Assembly: GCF_014873495.1 (NCBI RefSeq)
Contig: NZ_JADBGF010000001.1
Coordinates: forward strand, 7,812,001 to 7,876,000
Reading direction: 5' to 3'
Length of the DNA: 64,000 bases
Origin: Streptomyces stelliscabiei
GTDB taxonomy: Bacteria; Actinomycetota; Actinomycetes; Streptomycetales; Streptomycetaceae
The notes beneath the pieces were generated by a model. That model made no database searches. It was not told the origin of the DNA and saw only the letters and a program-made list of their open reading frames with translations. How positions within the stretch are numbered: position 1 is the stretch's first letter; the number at the start of each line of letters is the position of its first letter. Shown here piece after piece: positions 51,902 through 60,172 of this stretch. The position numbers and the translations under genes are program-made.

Positions 51902-52681
51902 CTACGACCAGGCGCCGAGACGGGTCATCCGCTCGGCGACGCTTTCCGCCGTCGGGCTGTCCAGGTGGCCGGCGAGAGCCCCGTCGGCGAGGAAGAGGAC
52001 CCGGTCCGCATAGGACGCCGCTCCCGGGTCGTGGGTCACCATCACCACGGTCTGCCCCGCCTCGTCCACGCACGTCCGCAGGAGGCCGAGGATCTCGCGG
52101 GCGGTGACCGTGTCCAGGGCGCCGGTGGGTTCGTCGCCGAAGATGACGTCCGGGCGGGTGACCAGTGCCCGGGCGATCGCCACGCGCTGCTGCTGACCGC
52201 CGGAGAGTTCGCCCGGCCGGTGTCCCGTACGGCCCGTCAGACCCACGCGTTCCAGGATCTCCTCCAACCACGTGTTCTCGATGCGCTCACCGGCCAACCG
52301 CAGTGGTAGCTCGATGTTCTGACGTACAGTCAGTGAAGGGACCAGGTTGAACGACTGGAAGACGAAGCCGATCTGCCGGCGACGCAGTTTGGTCAGTGCC
52401 GTCTCGCCCAGCCGGCTCAGCTCGACTCCTCCGACACTGGCGGAACCGGAGGTCGGCCGGTCGAGCCCCGCAGCACAGTGCAGAAAAGTGGACTTGCCGG
52501 ATCCGGAAGGTCCCATGACCGCGGTGAAGGAGCCTCGCGGAATCTCCACCGAGACCTGGTCGAGCGCGCGGACTTGGGTACCGTCCTTCCCGTACACCTT
52601 GCTGACGCCGGTCAGCGTCAGAGCGGGCGACCTACGGCGCTCGCCGTCACGGGACGGGGCACCACTGATTTCGGTCCGCAT
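51902..52681 (-). CDS. MacB/LolD-type ABC transporter ATP-binding protein without a neighbouring permease
   Basis: This is a 259-residue ATPase. Walker A is GPSGSGKSTFLHCAAGLDRP, the Q-loop is IGFVFQSFNLVPSLTVRQNI, the signature is ELSGGQQQRVAIARALV, Walker B is VIFGDEPTGALD, and the switch is MVTHDPGAASYADR. These fit the MacB/LolD/FtsE group, which works with FtsX-type permeases. No permease gene lies next to it: downstream is the small secreted peptide and then a convergent SARP gene. The ATG at 52679-52681 is divergent from the third SARP gene. It may pair with a distant permease, or be the remainder of a larger locus. Confidence 0.88.
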   Translation of the reverse strand: MRTEISGAPSRDGERRRSPALTLTGVSKVYGKDGTQVRALDQVSVEIPRGSFTAVMGPSGSGKSTFLHCAAGLDRPTSGSASVGGVELSRLGETALTKLRRRQIGFVFQSFNLVPSLTVRQNIELPLRLAGERIENTWLEEILERVGLTGRTGHRPGELSGGQQQRVAIARALVTRPDVIFGDEPTGALDTVTAREILGLLRTCVDEAGQTVVMVTHDPGAASYADRVLFLADGALAGHLDSPTAESVAERMTRLGAWS

Positions 52682-52877
52682 GGGGGGATGGTCCTCTCGT
52701 GTGCAGAGCGTTACCCGCCAAGCCTGCCTGGCTGTTCTCTGAAGTTTCTATGTGGCGTGGCACATTCCGGGCGCCGACCGGAGATCGGCTCGAAATCGAA
52801 GCGATAATGCGCCAAAAGCGGCCACCCCTACCGTGGATGGCAGTGCTCACCGCACTGTCAACCGAACGGGGTTAACC

Positions 52878-54716
52878 ATGGACTTCCGAGTTCTCGGTCC
52901 GATCGAGGCGAGACGGGGTGACACTCGTATCCCGCTCTCCGGGTCGAAGGTGCATACCGTGCTCGCCGCCCTGCTGCTCGCCCGGGGACGGGTTGTGTCC
53001 GATTCTCGGCTCAGCGCGCTGCTGTGGGGATGGGAACCGCCCGCCACGGCCGGCGCGCAGATCTATACCTACATGTCGCGGCTGCGGAAGCGGCTCGGCG
53101 ACGAGGTCGAGATCATTCGTCGTCCGCCCGGCTACCTGATGGTCGCGCAGGGCAGCCGGATCGACCTGCTGGAGTTCGAGCAATTGGAGCAGGAAGGCCG
53201 CGCCGCGCTCGGGGCACGGCGGTACGAGGACGCCGCCCGCCTGCTGGACCGCGCCCTGACGCTGTGGCACGGGCCCGCACTGAGCAACGCCACCCACTAT
53301 CTGCAGGACATGGAGCTGCCGCAGCTGGCGGAGGGGCGAACCCTGGCCCTCGAAGCACGCATCGAGGCGGACCTGGCGCTCGGCCGCCACGAAGAGGTCG
53401 TCGCCGAACTCATCGGCCTGGTGGCCCGGTTCCCGGTGCGCGAACAGCTCCGGGCTCAGCTGATGACCGCCTTGTACCGCTGCGGCCGACAGGCCGACGC
53501 GCTGCACGTCTACCACGAAGGCCGGGGCATGCTCGCGGATCAGCTCGGGGTCGATCCGGGTGAGGCCCTCGACGCCACCTATCAGGCGGTGCTGACCGGA
53601 AGCATCGGGCTGGAGTCACCCCCTCTGATCGCTCTGCGCGAGGGGTTCCCGGCCGCCTCGGCGCCCGCGATGCTGCCGCCCGACGTGGAGGACTTCGTCG
53701 GGCGCGCCGACGAAGTGGCCGCGCTGCGGGCCGTCCTGGAACCGGACGACTCCCCGGGCTGGCGTCCCCGTCGTTGTCTGCTGACCGGGATGGCCGGCAT
53801 CGGCAAGACGGCACTCGCCGTCCGGGCGGCGCATCTCGGCGCCGCCCACTACCCGGACGGTCAGCTGTACGTGGAGCTGCGTGAGCCGGACGGTACGCCG
53901 CGCGACCCCTGCGCCGCCCTGGTCCGCCTGTTGCGGGCCCTCGGCGAGCCCCGGATCGACTCCCAGGTGGACCATGACGACCTGGACGAACTCATCCGCC
54001 TCTACCGTGCACGCACGGCCGACAAGCGGATGCTCGTCGTCCTCGACGACGCCGTGGGCGATCTCCAACTACAGCCGCTGATGCCGAGCACGGTGACGGC
54101 CTCGGTACTGATCACCTGCCGTACCCATCTCACACAGGTGCCCGGCGCCCAGACGATCCGGGTCGGGCCGCTGGACACGCGAGGGTCCCGAGCGCTGCTC
54201 GCCTCCGCTGCGGGCCGGGAGCGGATCTCGGCGGACCCGGGCGCCACCGACGCGCTCGTGGACCACTGCGCCGGCCTGCCTCTGGCGCTGCGCATCACCG
54301 GCACCCGGCTGGCGGCCCGGCCGCACTGGTCGCCGGCCCGGCTGGCCGCGCGGCTCGCCGATCCGCGGACCAGGCTGGACGAGTTGCGCTTCGGGGATCT
54401 GAGCGTGCGGCGGGCCTTGGCGCGTTCGCTGTCGCCGCTGTCCGCGACCGGACTCGCGGCGCTGCGTGGTCTGGCCCGGTTCAGCAGCGGTGGCTGCACG
54501 GCCCAGGAGATGGCGATGGTGCTGGAGATCAGCGAGAGCGAGGCCGAACGCGGGCTCGAGGAACTCGTCGACACGGCGCTGTTGAACATCGACGGCCTGG
54601 ACATGCAGGGGCGGCCGATCTACCTCTGTCATGGACTGGTACGGCTGTTCGCCCGGGAGCTGGATCAGCCAGGGCGGCTCCCGCTGCAGCGGCGCGTGGC
54701 CAGAGAGGTCGCGTAG
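52878..54716 (+). CDS. SARP family regulator, short form (SARP, NB-ARC, no TPR)
   Basis: The 612-residue protein starts at ATG 52878 (MDFRVLGPIEARRGDTRIPL). The winged helix and activation domain are complete (ADALHVYHEGRGMLADQLGV), the NTPase P-loop TGMAGIGKTALAVRAAH lies near residue 304, and MLVVLDDAVGDLQLQPLMPS is Walker B. The protein ends shortly after the winged-helix part of the NTPase module, at QRRVAREVA, with no TPR sensor region. It is therefore an intermediate between small SARPs and AfsR. It converges on the NRPS operon (19 bases between ends) and is a probable cluster activator. Confidence 0.9.
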   Translation: MDFRVLGPIEARRGDTRIPLSGSKVHTVLAALLLARGRVVSDSRLSALLWGWEPPATAGAQIYTYMSRLRKRLGDEVEIIRRPPGYLMVAQGSRIDLLEFEQLEQEGRAALGARRYEDAARLLDRALTLWHGPALSNATHYLQDMELPQLAEGRTLALEARIEADLALGRHEEVVAELIGLVARFPVREQLRAQLMTALYRCGRQADALHVYHEGRGMLADQLGVDPGEALDATYQAVLTGSIGLESPPLIALREGFPAASAPAMLPPDVEDFVGRADEVAALRAVLEPDDSPGWRPRRCLLTGMAGIGKTALAVRAAHLGAAHYPDGQLYVELREPDGTPRDPCAALVRLLRALGEPRIDSQVDHDDLDELIRLYRARTADKRMLVVLDDAVGDLQLQPLMPSTVTASVLITCRTHLTQVPGAQTIRVGPLDTRGSRALLASAAGRERISADPGATDALVDHCAGLPLALRITGTRLAARPHWSPARLAARLADPRTRLDELRFGDLSVRRALARSLSPLSATGLAALRGLARFSSGGCTAQEMAMVLEISESEAERGLEELVDTALLNIDGLDMQGRPIYLCHGLVRLFARELDQPGRLPLQRRVAREVA

Positions 54717-54735
54717 TAATCGCGCGGGCGGCCGG

Positions 54736-55233
54736 TCACCAGGACCTGCTGGCGCGGCGGAAGACGGGTGTGAACCGGTCGACCGCCGGGAGGATCACGG
54801 TCCTCACGACCGACCACGCGTCGCGGACCACCCTTTCCCGGGGTGGCCGCTGCTCGCTGGTCACGGCCGCCGCAGTGATCTCCCACACCGCCGCCACGGC
54901 CGCGGCGGCCCACACCTCGCAGGCCGGCCGGGCCGGGCGCGCCACCGCCTTGCCCGCGTCGAGCCGTCCCGCGAGGGCGGCGATCTCCCGGCGTCGCATG
55001 TCGGCCGCGAGTCTCGGTTCCGGCCAGGTGAAGAGGGTCGCCGAGCTCGGGTGGTCGTACACATGGCGTACCCAGGCGGAGATCCGCAGGCGCTCGCGGG
55101 TCTCCCAGTCGAACGAGGTGCCCGGGTCGGCGGCCTCCACGGCGGCTGCGAGCTTGTCGAGGTACTCCACCCACTCGGCGTCGTGTTCGCGCACGGCCTC
55201 GGGCAGCGGGGCAGAGGGCATCTCCACAGTCAT
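54736..55233 (-). CDS. Hypothetical protein at the end of the NRPS operon
   Basis: The 165-residue protein starts at ATG 55231-55233 behind AAGGATCT and 14 bases after the PPTase stop, so it is in the operon. It is soluble, helical and rich in Ala, Trp and Arg (VREHDAEWVEYLDKLAAAVE, ACEVWAAAAVAAVWEITAAA). No known motif, signal or membrane span is certain. Its conserved place last in the operon suggests a tailoring, resistance or chaperone role, but nothing in the sequence proves that. Confidence 0.68.
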   Translation of the reverse strand: MTVEMPSAPLPEAVREHDAEWVEYLDKLAAAVEAADPGTSFDWETRERLRISAWVRHVYDHPSSATLFTWPEPRLAADMRRREIAALAGRLDAGKAVARPARPACEVWAAAAVAAVWEITAAAVTSEQRPPRERVVRDAWSVVRTVILPAVDRFTPVFRRASRSW

Positions 55234-55247
55234 GACAGATCCTTGTC

Positions 55248-55994
55248 TCAGTGTGTTTTCGGATGGAGCTCGACGGTCGGATCGGTGGGTGCCGGTGGGG
55301 TCGCCACTGCCGCCACGTATCCCTCGCCCACGTCGAGGTCCGCCACCGACCACGCGGTGGCCCGGCCCCGGTGCGCATGGCTGATCAGCACCGGGCCGGG
55401 GTCGTCGAGATGGGTTTCCAGGCGGTTCAGCCGGGTTCCGACGAGGCCGGTGCCCAGGGCTTTGACCACCGCCTCCTTCCGGGTCCAGCCGCGCAGGAGG
55501 AGCCGGTCGCGCTGCTCTCCCGGCGGCACGGAGTGGACGGCCGCGCGCTCGCGGTCCGTCAGCGCGAGCTCGGCCATGGCGTCCGTGCACGAACGCAGCG
55601 CCTCCACGTCCACGCCCACCCGGGCCGCCGTGCCCAGCGCGAGGAGGCCGCGGCCGGTCGTGCGCGAGAGGCTGATGGCGAGGGGAGTATCGGGGTGGGC
55701 GAGGCGCGGCGGGCCGTGGCGCGGATCACCGCAGCCGGGGCAAGCCTCCCGGCCCAGGACGATCTCGCTCGCGGGGACGCCGAGCAGTGCGCCCAGTGCC
55801 CGTCGGGCGGCGGCCCTGGTGCGGGCGAAAGCGGCGGCGGCCGACTCGTCCCGGAAGAGCCGGAGCCGTTCGCGCTCGGTGGCCCCGAGCAGGGCCACGT
55901 CGTCCGGGTCGACGCGGTCGGGCAGCTCCCACCACCACACCCGCGTCGCGGCCGGCTGCTGGGGGAGCGGTGCCGAGCCGATGAGTGAGGGCAT
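55248..55994 (-). CDS. 4'-phosphopantetheinyl transferase, Sfp type
   Basis: The 248-residue product has both halves of the Sfp fold. The Mg2+/CoA motifs are RVGVDVEALRSC and LRGWTRKEAVVKALGTGL (WxxKEA). An additional Cys-rich segment REACPGCGDPRHGPPRLAHP is the usual phosphate-binding P-region with a Cys pair. It transfers phosphopantetheine from CoA to the carrier-domain serine of the NRPS in the same operon. It starts 13 bases after the thioesterase stop. Confidence 0.93.
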   Translation of the reverse strand: MPSLIGSAPLPQQPAATRVWWWELPDRVDPDDVALLGATERERLRLFRDESAAAAFARTRAAARRALGALLGVPASEIVLGREACPGCGDPRHGPPRLAHPDTPLAISLSRTTGRGLLALGTAARVGVDVEALRSCTDAMAELALTDRERAAVHSVPPGEQRDRLLLRGWTRKEAVVKALGTGLVGTRLNRLETHLDDPGPVLISHAHRGRATAWSVADLDVGEGYVAAVATPPAPTDPTVELHPKTH

Positions 55995-56007
55995 CTTCTC
56001 CGCTCCC

Positions 56008-56793
56008 TCAGGCCGACAGCAGCGTGGCCTGGATCAGGCGCAGCAGCGCCGGCCGATGCCGCTCCAGGTAGAAGTGGCCGCCGGGGTAGACCCGGTGGTT
56101 GAATCCGCCGGAGGTGAGCTCCGCCCACTTCAGGGCGTCCTCGACGGGGACCAGCGGGTCACGGTCTCCGACCAGGGCCGTGATCGGGGCGTGCAGGACG
56201 TCCAGTTCGGGCAGGACGGGCCGGTAGGCCGCGCTGAGCCGGTAGTCGGCCCGCAGCGCCGGCAGCAGCAGTGCCGCGAGTTCGGGGTCGTCCAGGAGTT
56301 CCGTGTGCGGCGCGCCCAGTCGCTGGATCTCGGCGATCAGGGCCGGGTCGTCGTACGCCTCGATGTCGACCGGCTCGCCCACGTGCGGTGCCGAGGCTCC
56401 CGAGACGAAGATGCGCTGCGGGCCGTGCCCGTGCAGCTGTTCGAGGCGGCGGGCGACTTCGTAGGCGACGTCCGAGCCGAGACTGTGTCCGAAAAAGGCG
56501 TACGGCAGGTCGAGGTGCGGGCGCAGTGCCTCGGCGATCCGGTCCGCGAGCTCGTCCATCCGCTCGACGGGCGGTTCGCGGAACCGATCCTGGCGTGCGG
56601 GGAGCGTGGCCGCCAGGACCTCGATCCCGGTGGGCAGGCCCTCGGTCCAGTCGCGGTACAGGCTGGCGGCGCCGCCGGCGTGGGGGAAACACACCAGCCG
56701 TACCCGCGGGTGCGAGGTGCGGACCTGGCGCCGGAACCAACGCGCGGAGTCCGCCGCCGGGGCGACGCTGAGGAGGTCTGCGGGGAGGGTCAT
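56008..56793 (-). CDS. Type II thioesterase
   Basis: This is a 261-residue alpha/beta hydrolase of the GrsT family. It has RLVCFPHAGGAASLYRDW, the nucleophile elbow AFFGHSLGSDVAYEVARRL and the C-terminal catalytic His in YPGGHFYLERHR. An Asp of the triad is in VGDRDPLVPVE. It removes wrong or stalled acyl groups from carrier domains. The ATG follows GGAGAACCG. It lies in the NRPS operon, 52 bases after the dioxygenase gene. Confidence 0.93.
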   Translation of the reverse strand: MTLPADLLSVAPAADSARWFRRQVRTSHPRVRLVCFPHAGGAASLYRDWTEGLPTGIEVLAATLPARQDRFREPPVERMDELADRIAEALRPHLDLPYAFFGHSLGSDVAYEVARRLEQLHGHGPQRIFVSGASAPHVGEPVDIEAYDDPALIAEIQRLGAPHTELLDDPELAALLLPALRADYRLSAAYRPVLPELDVLHAPITALVGDRDPLVPVEDALKWAELTSGGFNHRVYPGGHFYLERHRPALLRLIQATLLSA

Positions 56794-56845
56794 CGGTTCT
56801 CCGTCGGACGAGAGCTGGAGGCGTTCGGCTCGTGGCGGCCGCTGC

Positions 56846-57808
56846 TCAGCCGGTCATGGCGACGAGCACCCGTCGGCTTCCCGTGAAGGGACGACGGCCG
56901 TGCCCGACGAGGACGTTGTCGATGACCAGCAGGTCACCGGTGTTCCAGTCCACGTCCACGGCGGTTTCCAGGCCGCGGTCGCGGATCTGCAGGACGTGGG
57001 CGTCGGGGATGGGGGTGCCGTCGGCGAAGGTCACGTACTGCGGCAGGTCCTCCGGCGGGAGAAGCTGGGCGAGCGCACCGGCCGCCTCGTCGCCCAGGGC
57101 CGCCGGGTGCCACTGGTCGGCCTGGTTGAACCAGACCTCGGCGCCGGTGACGGGGTGCCGGACGGTGGCCGGACGCACCAGGCTGATCCGAAGTCCGCCG
57201 TCGGGCCGCCAGGCCCACTCGGCCTCCGTGCCGTTCAGGTACTCCTCGACGGCAGTCCGGTCGCCGGTCTCGAAGGTGTCCTGCCAGCTCTTGCCGAGCC
57301 CCATTCCGTCGTGGAGGTTCTGGGTGTAGCGAACGCCGGCCGAGAAGGCTTCACGGACCTCGGCGTCCAGGGCGGCCAGCCAGGCCTCGCCGTCGACGAC
57401 CGGAGTGGCGCCGCCGGTCTCGGCCGCCTGCTCACAGAAGAAGGCGAGCCGGCTGGGCCAGGTCTCCGCGTAGGACAGCTCGTTGTGCATGGAGATCGTG
57501 AACTGCTGCGGGTACTCGGTCGAGGTGTAGAGGTTGTCGCCGACCTTGGTGCGGGGTGAGTTGCCGTGCACGTAGGCCAGCCGGTCGGGCAGGACGAGGT
57601 CGAGGGCCCGGTCGACGGTGTCCACCGTGAGTCCGAAGCCCCGGAAGACCAGGGCCCGGTGCTCGATCAGGAGACGTCCGACGCGCTCGTCGTCGGCGAG
57701 GAAGGACAGCAGCCCCTCGGGGGTGGCCGGGGTACCGGTGTCCGCGGAGGTCAGCTCCAGCAGGGGCGTGCCGGCGGTCGTCGTGGTCACGTCGCTCACT
57801 TCTCTCAC
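56846..57808 (-). CDS. TauD/SyrP-like 2-oxoglutarate, Fe(II)-dependent dioxygenase
   Basis: The 320-residue product starts at GTG 57806-57808, overlapping the MFS stop as GTGA. The first iron motif reads TISMHNELSYAETWP, an HxE rather than HxD, as in hydroxylases of the AsnO/VioC/SyrP group. The distal histidine is in VIDNVLVGHGRRPFTG and the 2-oxoglutarate-binding Arg in GSRRVLVAM. The related enzymes hydroxylate the beta carbon of Asn, Arg or Asp, free or carrier-bound. In this cluster it probably hydroxylates an amino acid of the peptide, perhaps Asn given the adenylation-domain code. Confidence 0.87.
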   Translation of the reverse strand: MREVSDVTTTTAGTPLLELTSADTGTPATPEGLLSFLADDERVGRLLIEHRALVFRGFGLTVDTVDRALDLVLPDRLAYVHGNSPRTKVGDNLYTSTEYPQQFTISMHNELSYAETWPSRLAFFCEQAAETGGATPVVDGEAWLAALDAEVREAFSAGVRYTQNLHDGMGLGKSWQDTFETGDRTAVEEYLNGTEAEWAWRPDGGLRISLVRPATVRHPVTGAEVWFNQADQWHPAALGDEAAGALAQLLPPEDLPQYVTFADGTPIPDAHVLQIRDRGLETAVDVDWNTGDLLVIDNVLVGHGRRPFTGSRRVLVAMTG

Positions 57809-59115
57809 TTCTCGTCGGGTACGGGGTGGGGGGTCGTGTCGTCGGCGGGGGCCTCGCGGTCCGCCTGTTCCGGCAGGGGAGCGGCCGGCAGGAGGAAGGA
57901 CAACAGGGCGATCAGCCCCATGGCGGCGGCCGCGGCGAACACCGTCGTACCGCTGCCGAAACTCTCCAGGGCGAACCCGCCCGCGACGGTGCCGAGTGAC
58001 GAGGCGCCCGTGGCGATCAGGCCCATGGCGGCTCCGACCCTGCCCTGCAGCCGGTCGGGGGTGACCGTCACCTGGTAGATGCCGCCGGCGACGTTGGTGA
58101 CGCTGCCGATCATGGCGGCCCCCAGGAAGATCAGGCCGAGCAGGATCGGATCGGCGGTCAGGCCGACCAGCGGCATGAGCAGCGCCCAGCCGACGGCTCC
58201 GCCGATCAGCAGCCCGCGCAGGCTGATCCGGCGCATCCACCAGGAACCCGTCAGCGCGCCGAACAAGCCCCCCAGTCCGCTGACCGCGGTGATGACGCCG
58301 ACGACGCCCGCCGAACCGCCGTCCTCCTTGATGATGACGATCAAGGCCAGCGAGAGGACCTGGAAGAGCAGGTTGGAGCCGCTGATCAACAGCATGCCGC
58401 TGCGGAGGAAACGTTGCCGCCAGGTCCAGCCCAGACCCTCGCGCAGCTCCGCGGTGATGTTGCCGGGCTGCTGGGTGCGCTCCTCCTGGAACTTCTTGCG
58501 GATCAACAGCAGGGAGACCAGCGAGACGGCGTGCGCGACCGTCGCGAGGAGGAACGGAGCCGAGCGGCTCAGCGCGTACAGGACGCTGCCGCCCGGCTGG
58601 CCGAGGAGCCCCGCCGCCTGGGTGCGCGCCTCGTTGGCGGACAGGGCCTGGGCCAGTTGTCCGGACGGGACGAGGTGACGTACCCCGGCCCGCTCGGCCA
58701 GCCGGTAGAAGATGGCCAGACTTCCCTGCACGAAAGCGGCGGCCATCAGCAGCCAGATCCACACATGCCCGGCGAGCACGGCCGCGGCGACCGCGCCGGT
58801 GGCGAGCAGCGCACCCAGGTCGCAGAAGATCATCAGTCGGCGACGGTCGAACCGGTCGACCAGCGCACCGGCGTGCATCTGCACCAGGAGGTTCGGAAGC
58901 AGGGCGGCGAAGCCCACCAGACCCGCTGAACTCGCCGACCCGGTGGTCCAGATGACCAGCAGCGGATACGCGATGCCGCTGACCCTGGCACCCAGGGCGG
59001 TGGCTGCCGCGCCGATCCAGAGCAGGACGAAGTCACGGTTGCCGCGCAGCGGTGACCCGTGCGATGAGTCCGGCTCCGGCTCGGCGGCTCTCGCGGTGGA
59101 CGGTACGGTCGTCAC
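57805..59115 (-). CDS. MFS transporter (exporter)
   Basis: The product is 436 residues from GTG 59113-59115, with about 12 hydrophobic helices. It begins LRGNRDFVLLWIGAAATALG, the pattern of the MFS_3/EntS-like exporters, with ALVDRFDRRRLMIFCDLGAL in the loop between helices 2 and 3. It is coupled by 4-base overlaps on both sides: carbamoyltransferase upstream and dioxygenase downstream. The likely function is export of the finished peptide, possibly with self-resistance. Confidence 0.9.
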   Translation of the reverse strand: MTTVPSTARAAEPEPDSSHGSPLRGNRDFVLLWIGAAATALGARVSGIAYPLLVIWTTGSASSAGLVGFAALLPNLLVQMHAGALVDRFDRRRLMIFCDLGALLATGAVAAAVLAGHVWIWLLMAAAFVQGSLAIFYRLAERAGVRHLVPSGQLAQALSANEARTQAAGLLGQPGGSVLYALSRSAPFLLATVAHAVSLVSLLLIRKKFQEERTQQPGNITAELREGLGWTWRQRFLRSGMLLISGSNLLFQVLSLALIVIIKEDGGSAGVVGVITAVSGLGGLFGALTGSWWMRRISLRGLLIGGAVGWALLMPLVGLTADPILLGLIFLGAAMIGSVTNVAGGIYQVTVTPDRLQGRVGAAMGLIATGASSLGTVAGGFALESFGSGTTVFAAAAAMGLIALLSFLLPAAPLPEQADREAPADDTTPHPVPDEK

Positions 59116-60083
59116 GGCCTCGCCTCTCCACCGGTCGCGTCGGCCACGGCTCCGTGCCGGATCCACTCCAGCACCGCCATGGCGCTGTGCATCTTGTTCT
59201 CCGCCTGGTCGAAGGCGATGCTCGCGGGCCCGTCGAGTACCTCGGCGGTCACCTCCTCGCCCCGATGGGCGGGCAGGTCGTGCAGGAACAGAGCCTTCGG
59301 CGCGTGGTCCCACAGCGCCTGCGTGACCTGGAACGGCGCGAAGAGTTCACGCCAGTTCGGGTCGGGCTTGCTGGTGCCGGTCGTCTGCCAGCGGGTGGTG
59401 TAGACGGCGTCGAGTTCACCAGGCAGGCCGTCCATGTCATGGGCCTCGGAGATCCGGGACCCGTACCGCTCGGCCTGTTCCCGGGCGCGGTCAAGGATCG
59501 TCCGGTGCACGCCGTAGCCGGCCGGGGTGCGCAGTTCGAGGCTGGTGCCCGGGAAGCGGGTGAGGGCGAGGGCGAGGGCCGCCGCCGAGTTGTTGCCCTC
59601 ACCGACGTACAGCAGGTTCAGCCCCTCGATCCGGCCGAACGCCAGTTGGAGCGTGGTCAGGTCGGTGAGTCCCTGGGTGGGGTGCTCGGCGGCGCTCATG
59701 GCGTTGACCACCGGCAGGCGTCCGCCGCCGGACAGACCGGCGAGCTCCTCGTCGGACCCGGCGGTGCGGGCGACGAGCACGTCGAGCATCCGGGACATGA
59801 CCCGTCCGGTGTCCTCGACGGTCTCACCGGTGTTGACCTGGAGGTCGTCGGGCCCGTACGTGACGATCTGCGCGCCGAGGCGCAGCGCCCCGGCCGAGAA
59901 GGCGGTACGGGTGCGGGTGGACGTCTTCTTGAAGTAGATGCCGGCGACCCAGCCCGTGAGCGGACGCTCGTCCGCCCCGGCACCGGAGGCGAAATGGGCG
60001 CCGCGGGTGACGATGGAGCGCAGGTCCTCGTCGGTGAGGTCGTCTATGGACAGCAGCCGGCGGGCGGATACGGAGATGGTCAT
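59112..60083 (-). CDS. Aspartate/ornithine carbamoyltransferase family enzyme with altered amine-side motifs
   Basis: This 323-residue protein has an intact carbamoyl-phosphate site (FKKTSTRTRTAFSAG, HPTQGLTDLTTLQLAFG). On the amine-substrate side it departs from ornithine carbamoyltransferases: HCLPA is HDLPA (LFLHDLPAHRGEEV), and the SMG loop is replaced by AVYTTRWQTTGTSKPDP. The arcB product in this window keeps both standard motifs. The enzyme therefore probably carbamoylates a different amine, such as diaminopropionate or a related non-protein amino acid, to make a ureido building block. Alternatively it is a toxin-insensitive resistance copy. ATG follows AGGACGGG. A hairpin and 89 bases separate it from the NRPS gene. 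Confidence 0.87.
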   Translation of the reverse strand: MTISVSARRLLSIDDLTDEDLRSIVTRGAHFASGAGADERPLTGWVAGIYFKKTSTRTRTAFSAGALRLGAQIVTYGPDDLQVNTGETVEDTGRVMSRMLDVLVARTAGSDEELAGLSGGGRLPVVNAMSAAEHPTQGLTDLTTLQLAFGRIEGLNLLYVGEGNNSAAALALALTRFPGTSLELRTPAGYGVHRTILDRAREQAERYGSRISEAHDMDGLPGELDAVYTTRWQTTGTSKPDPNWRELFAPFQVTQALWDHAPKALFLHDLPAHRGEEVTAEVLDGPASIAFDQAENKMHSAMAVLEWIRHGAVADATGGEARP

Positions 60084-60132
60084 GTGGTCCCGTCCTTCGC
60101 GGATGGTGGGGAGGGTGGGAATGGCGCGGGGG

Positions 60133-60170
60133 GTGCGGGGCCGGCCCGGGGGCGGCGGCCGGCCCCGCAC
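60133..60170 (-). terminator. Hairpin between NRPS gene and carbamoyltransferase gene
   Basis: A perfect 13-base-pair stem (GTGCGGGGCCGGC with GCCGGCCCCGCAC) and a 12-base loop start 3 bases after the NRPS stop. It may attenuate rather than end transcription, because the downstream genes continue on the same strand. Confidence 0.7.
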
Positions 60171-60172
60171 GG

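Noticed and set aside
56008..56793. Release thioesterase of the NRPS
   Set aside because: It is a separate GrsT-like type II protein with editing-type features; the NRPS itself ends in another hydrolase domain, so a release role is less likely.
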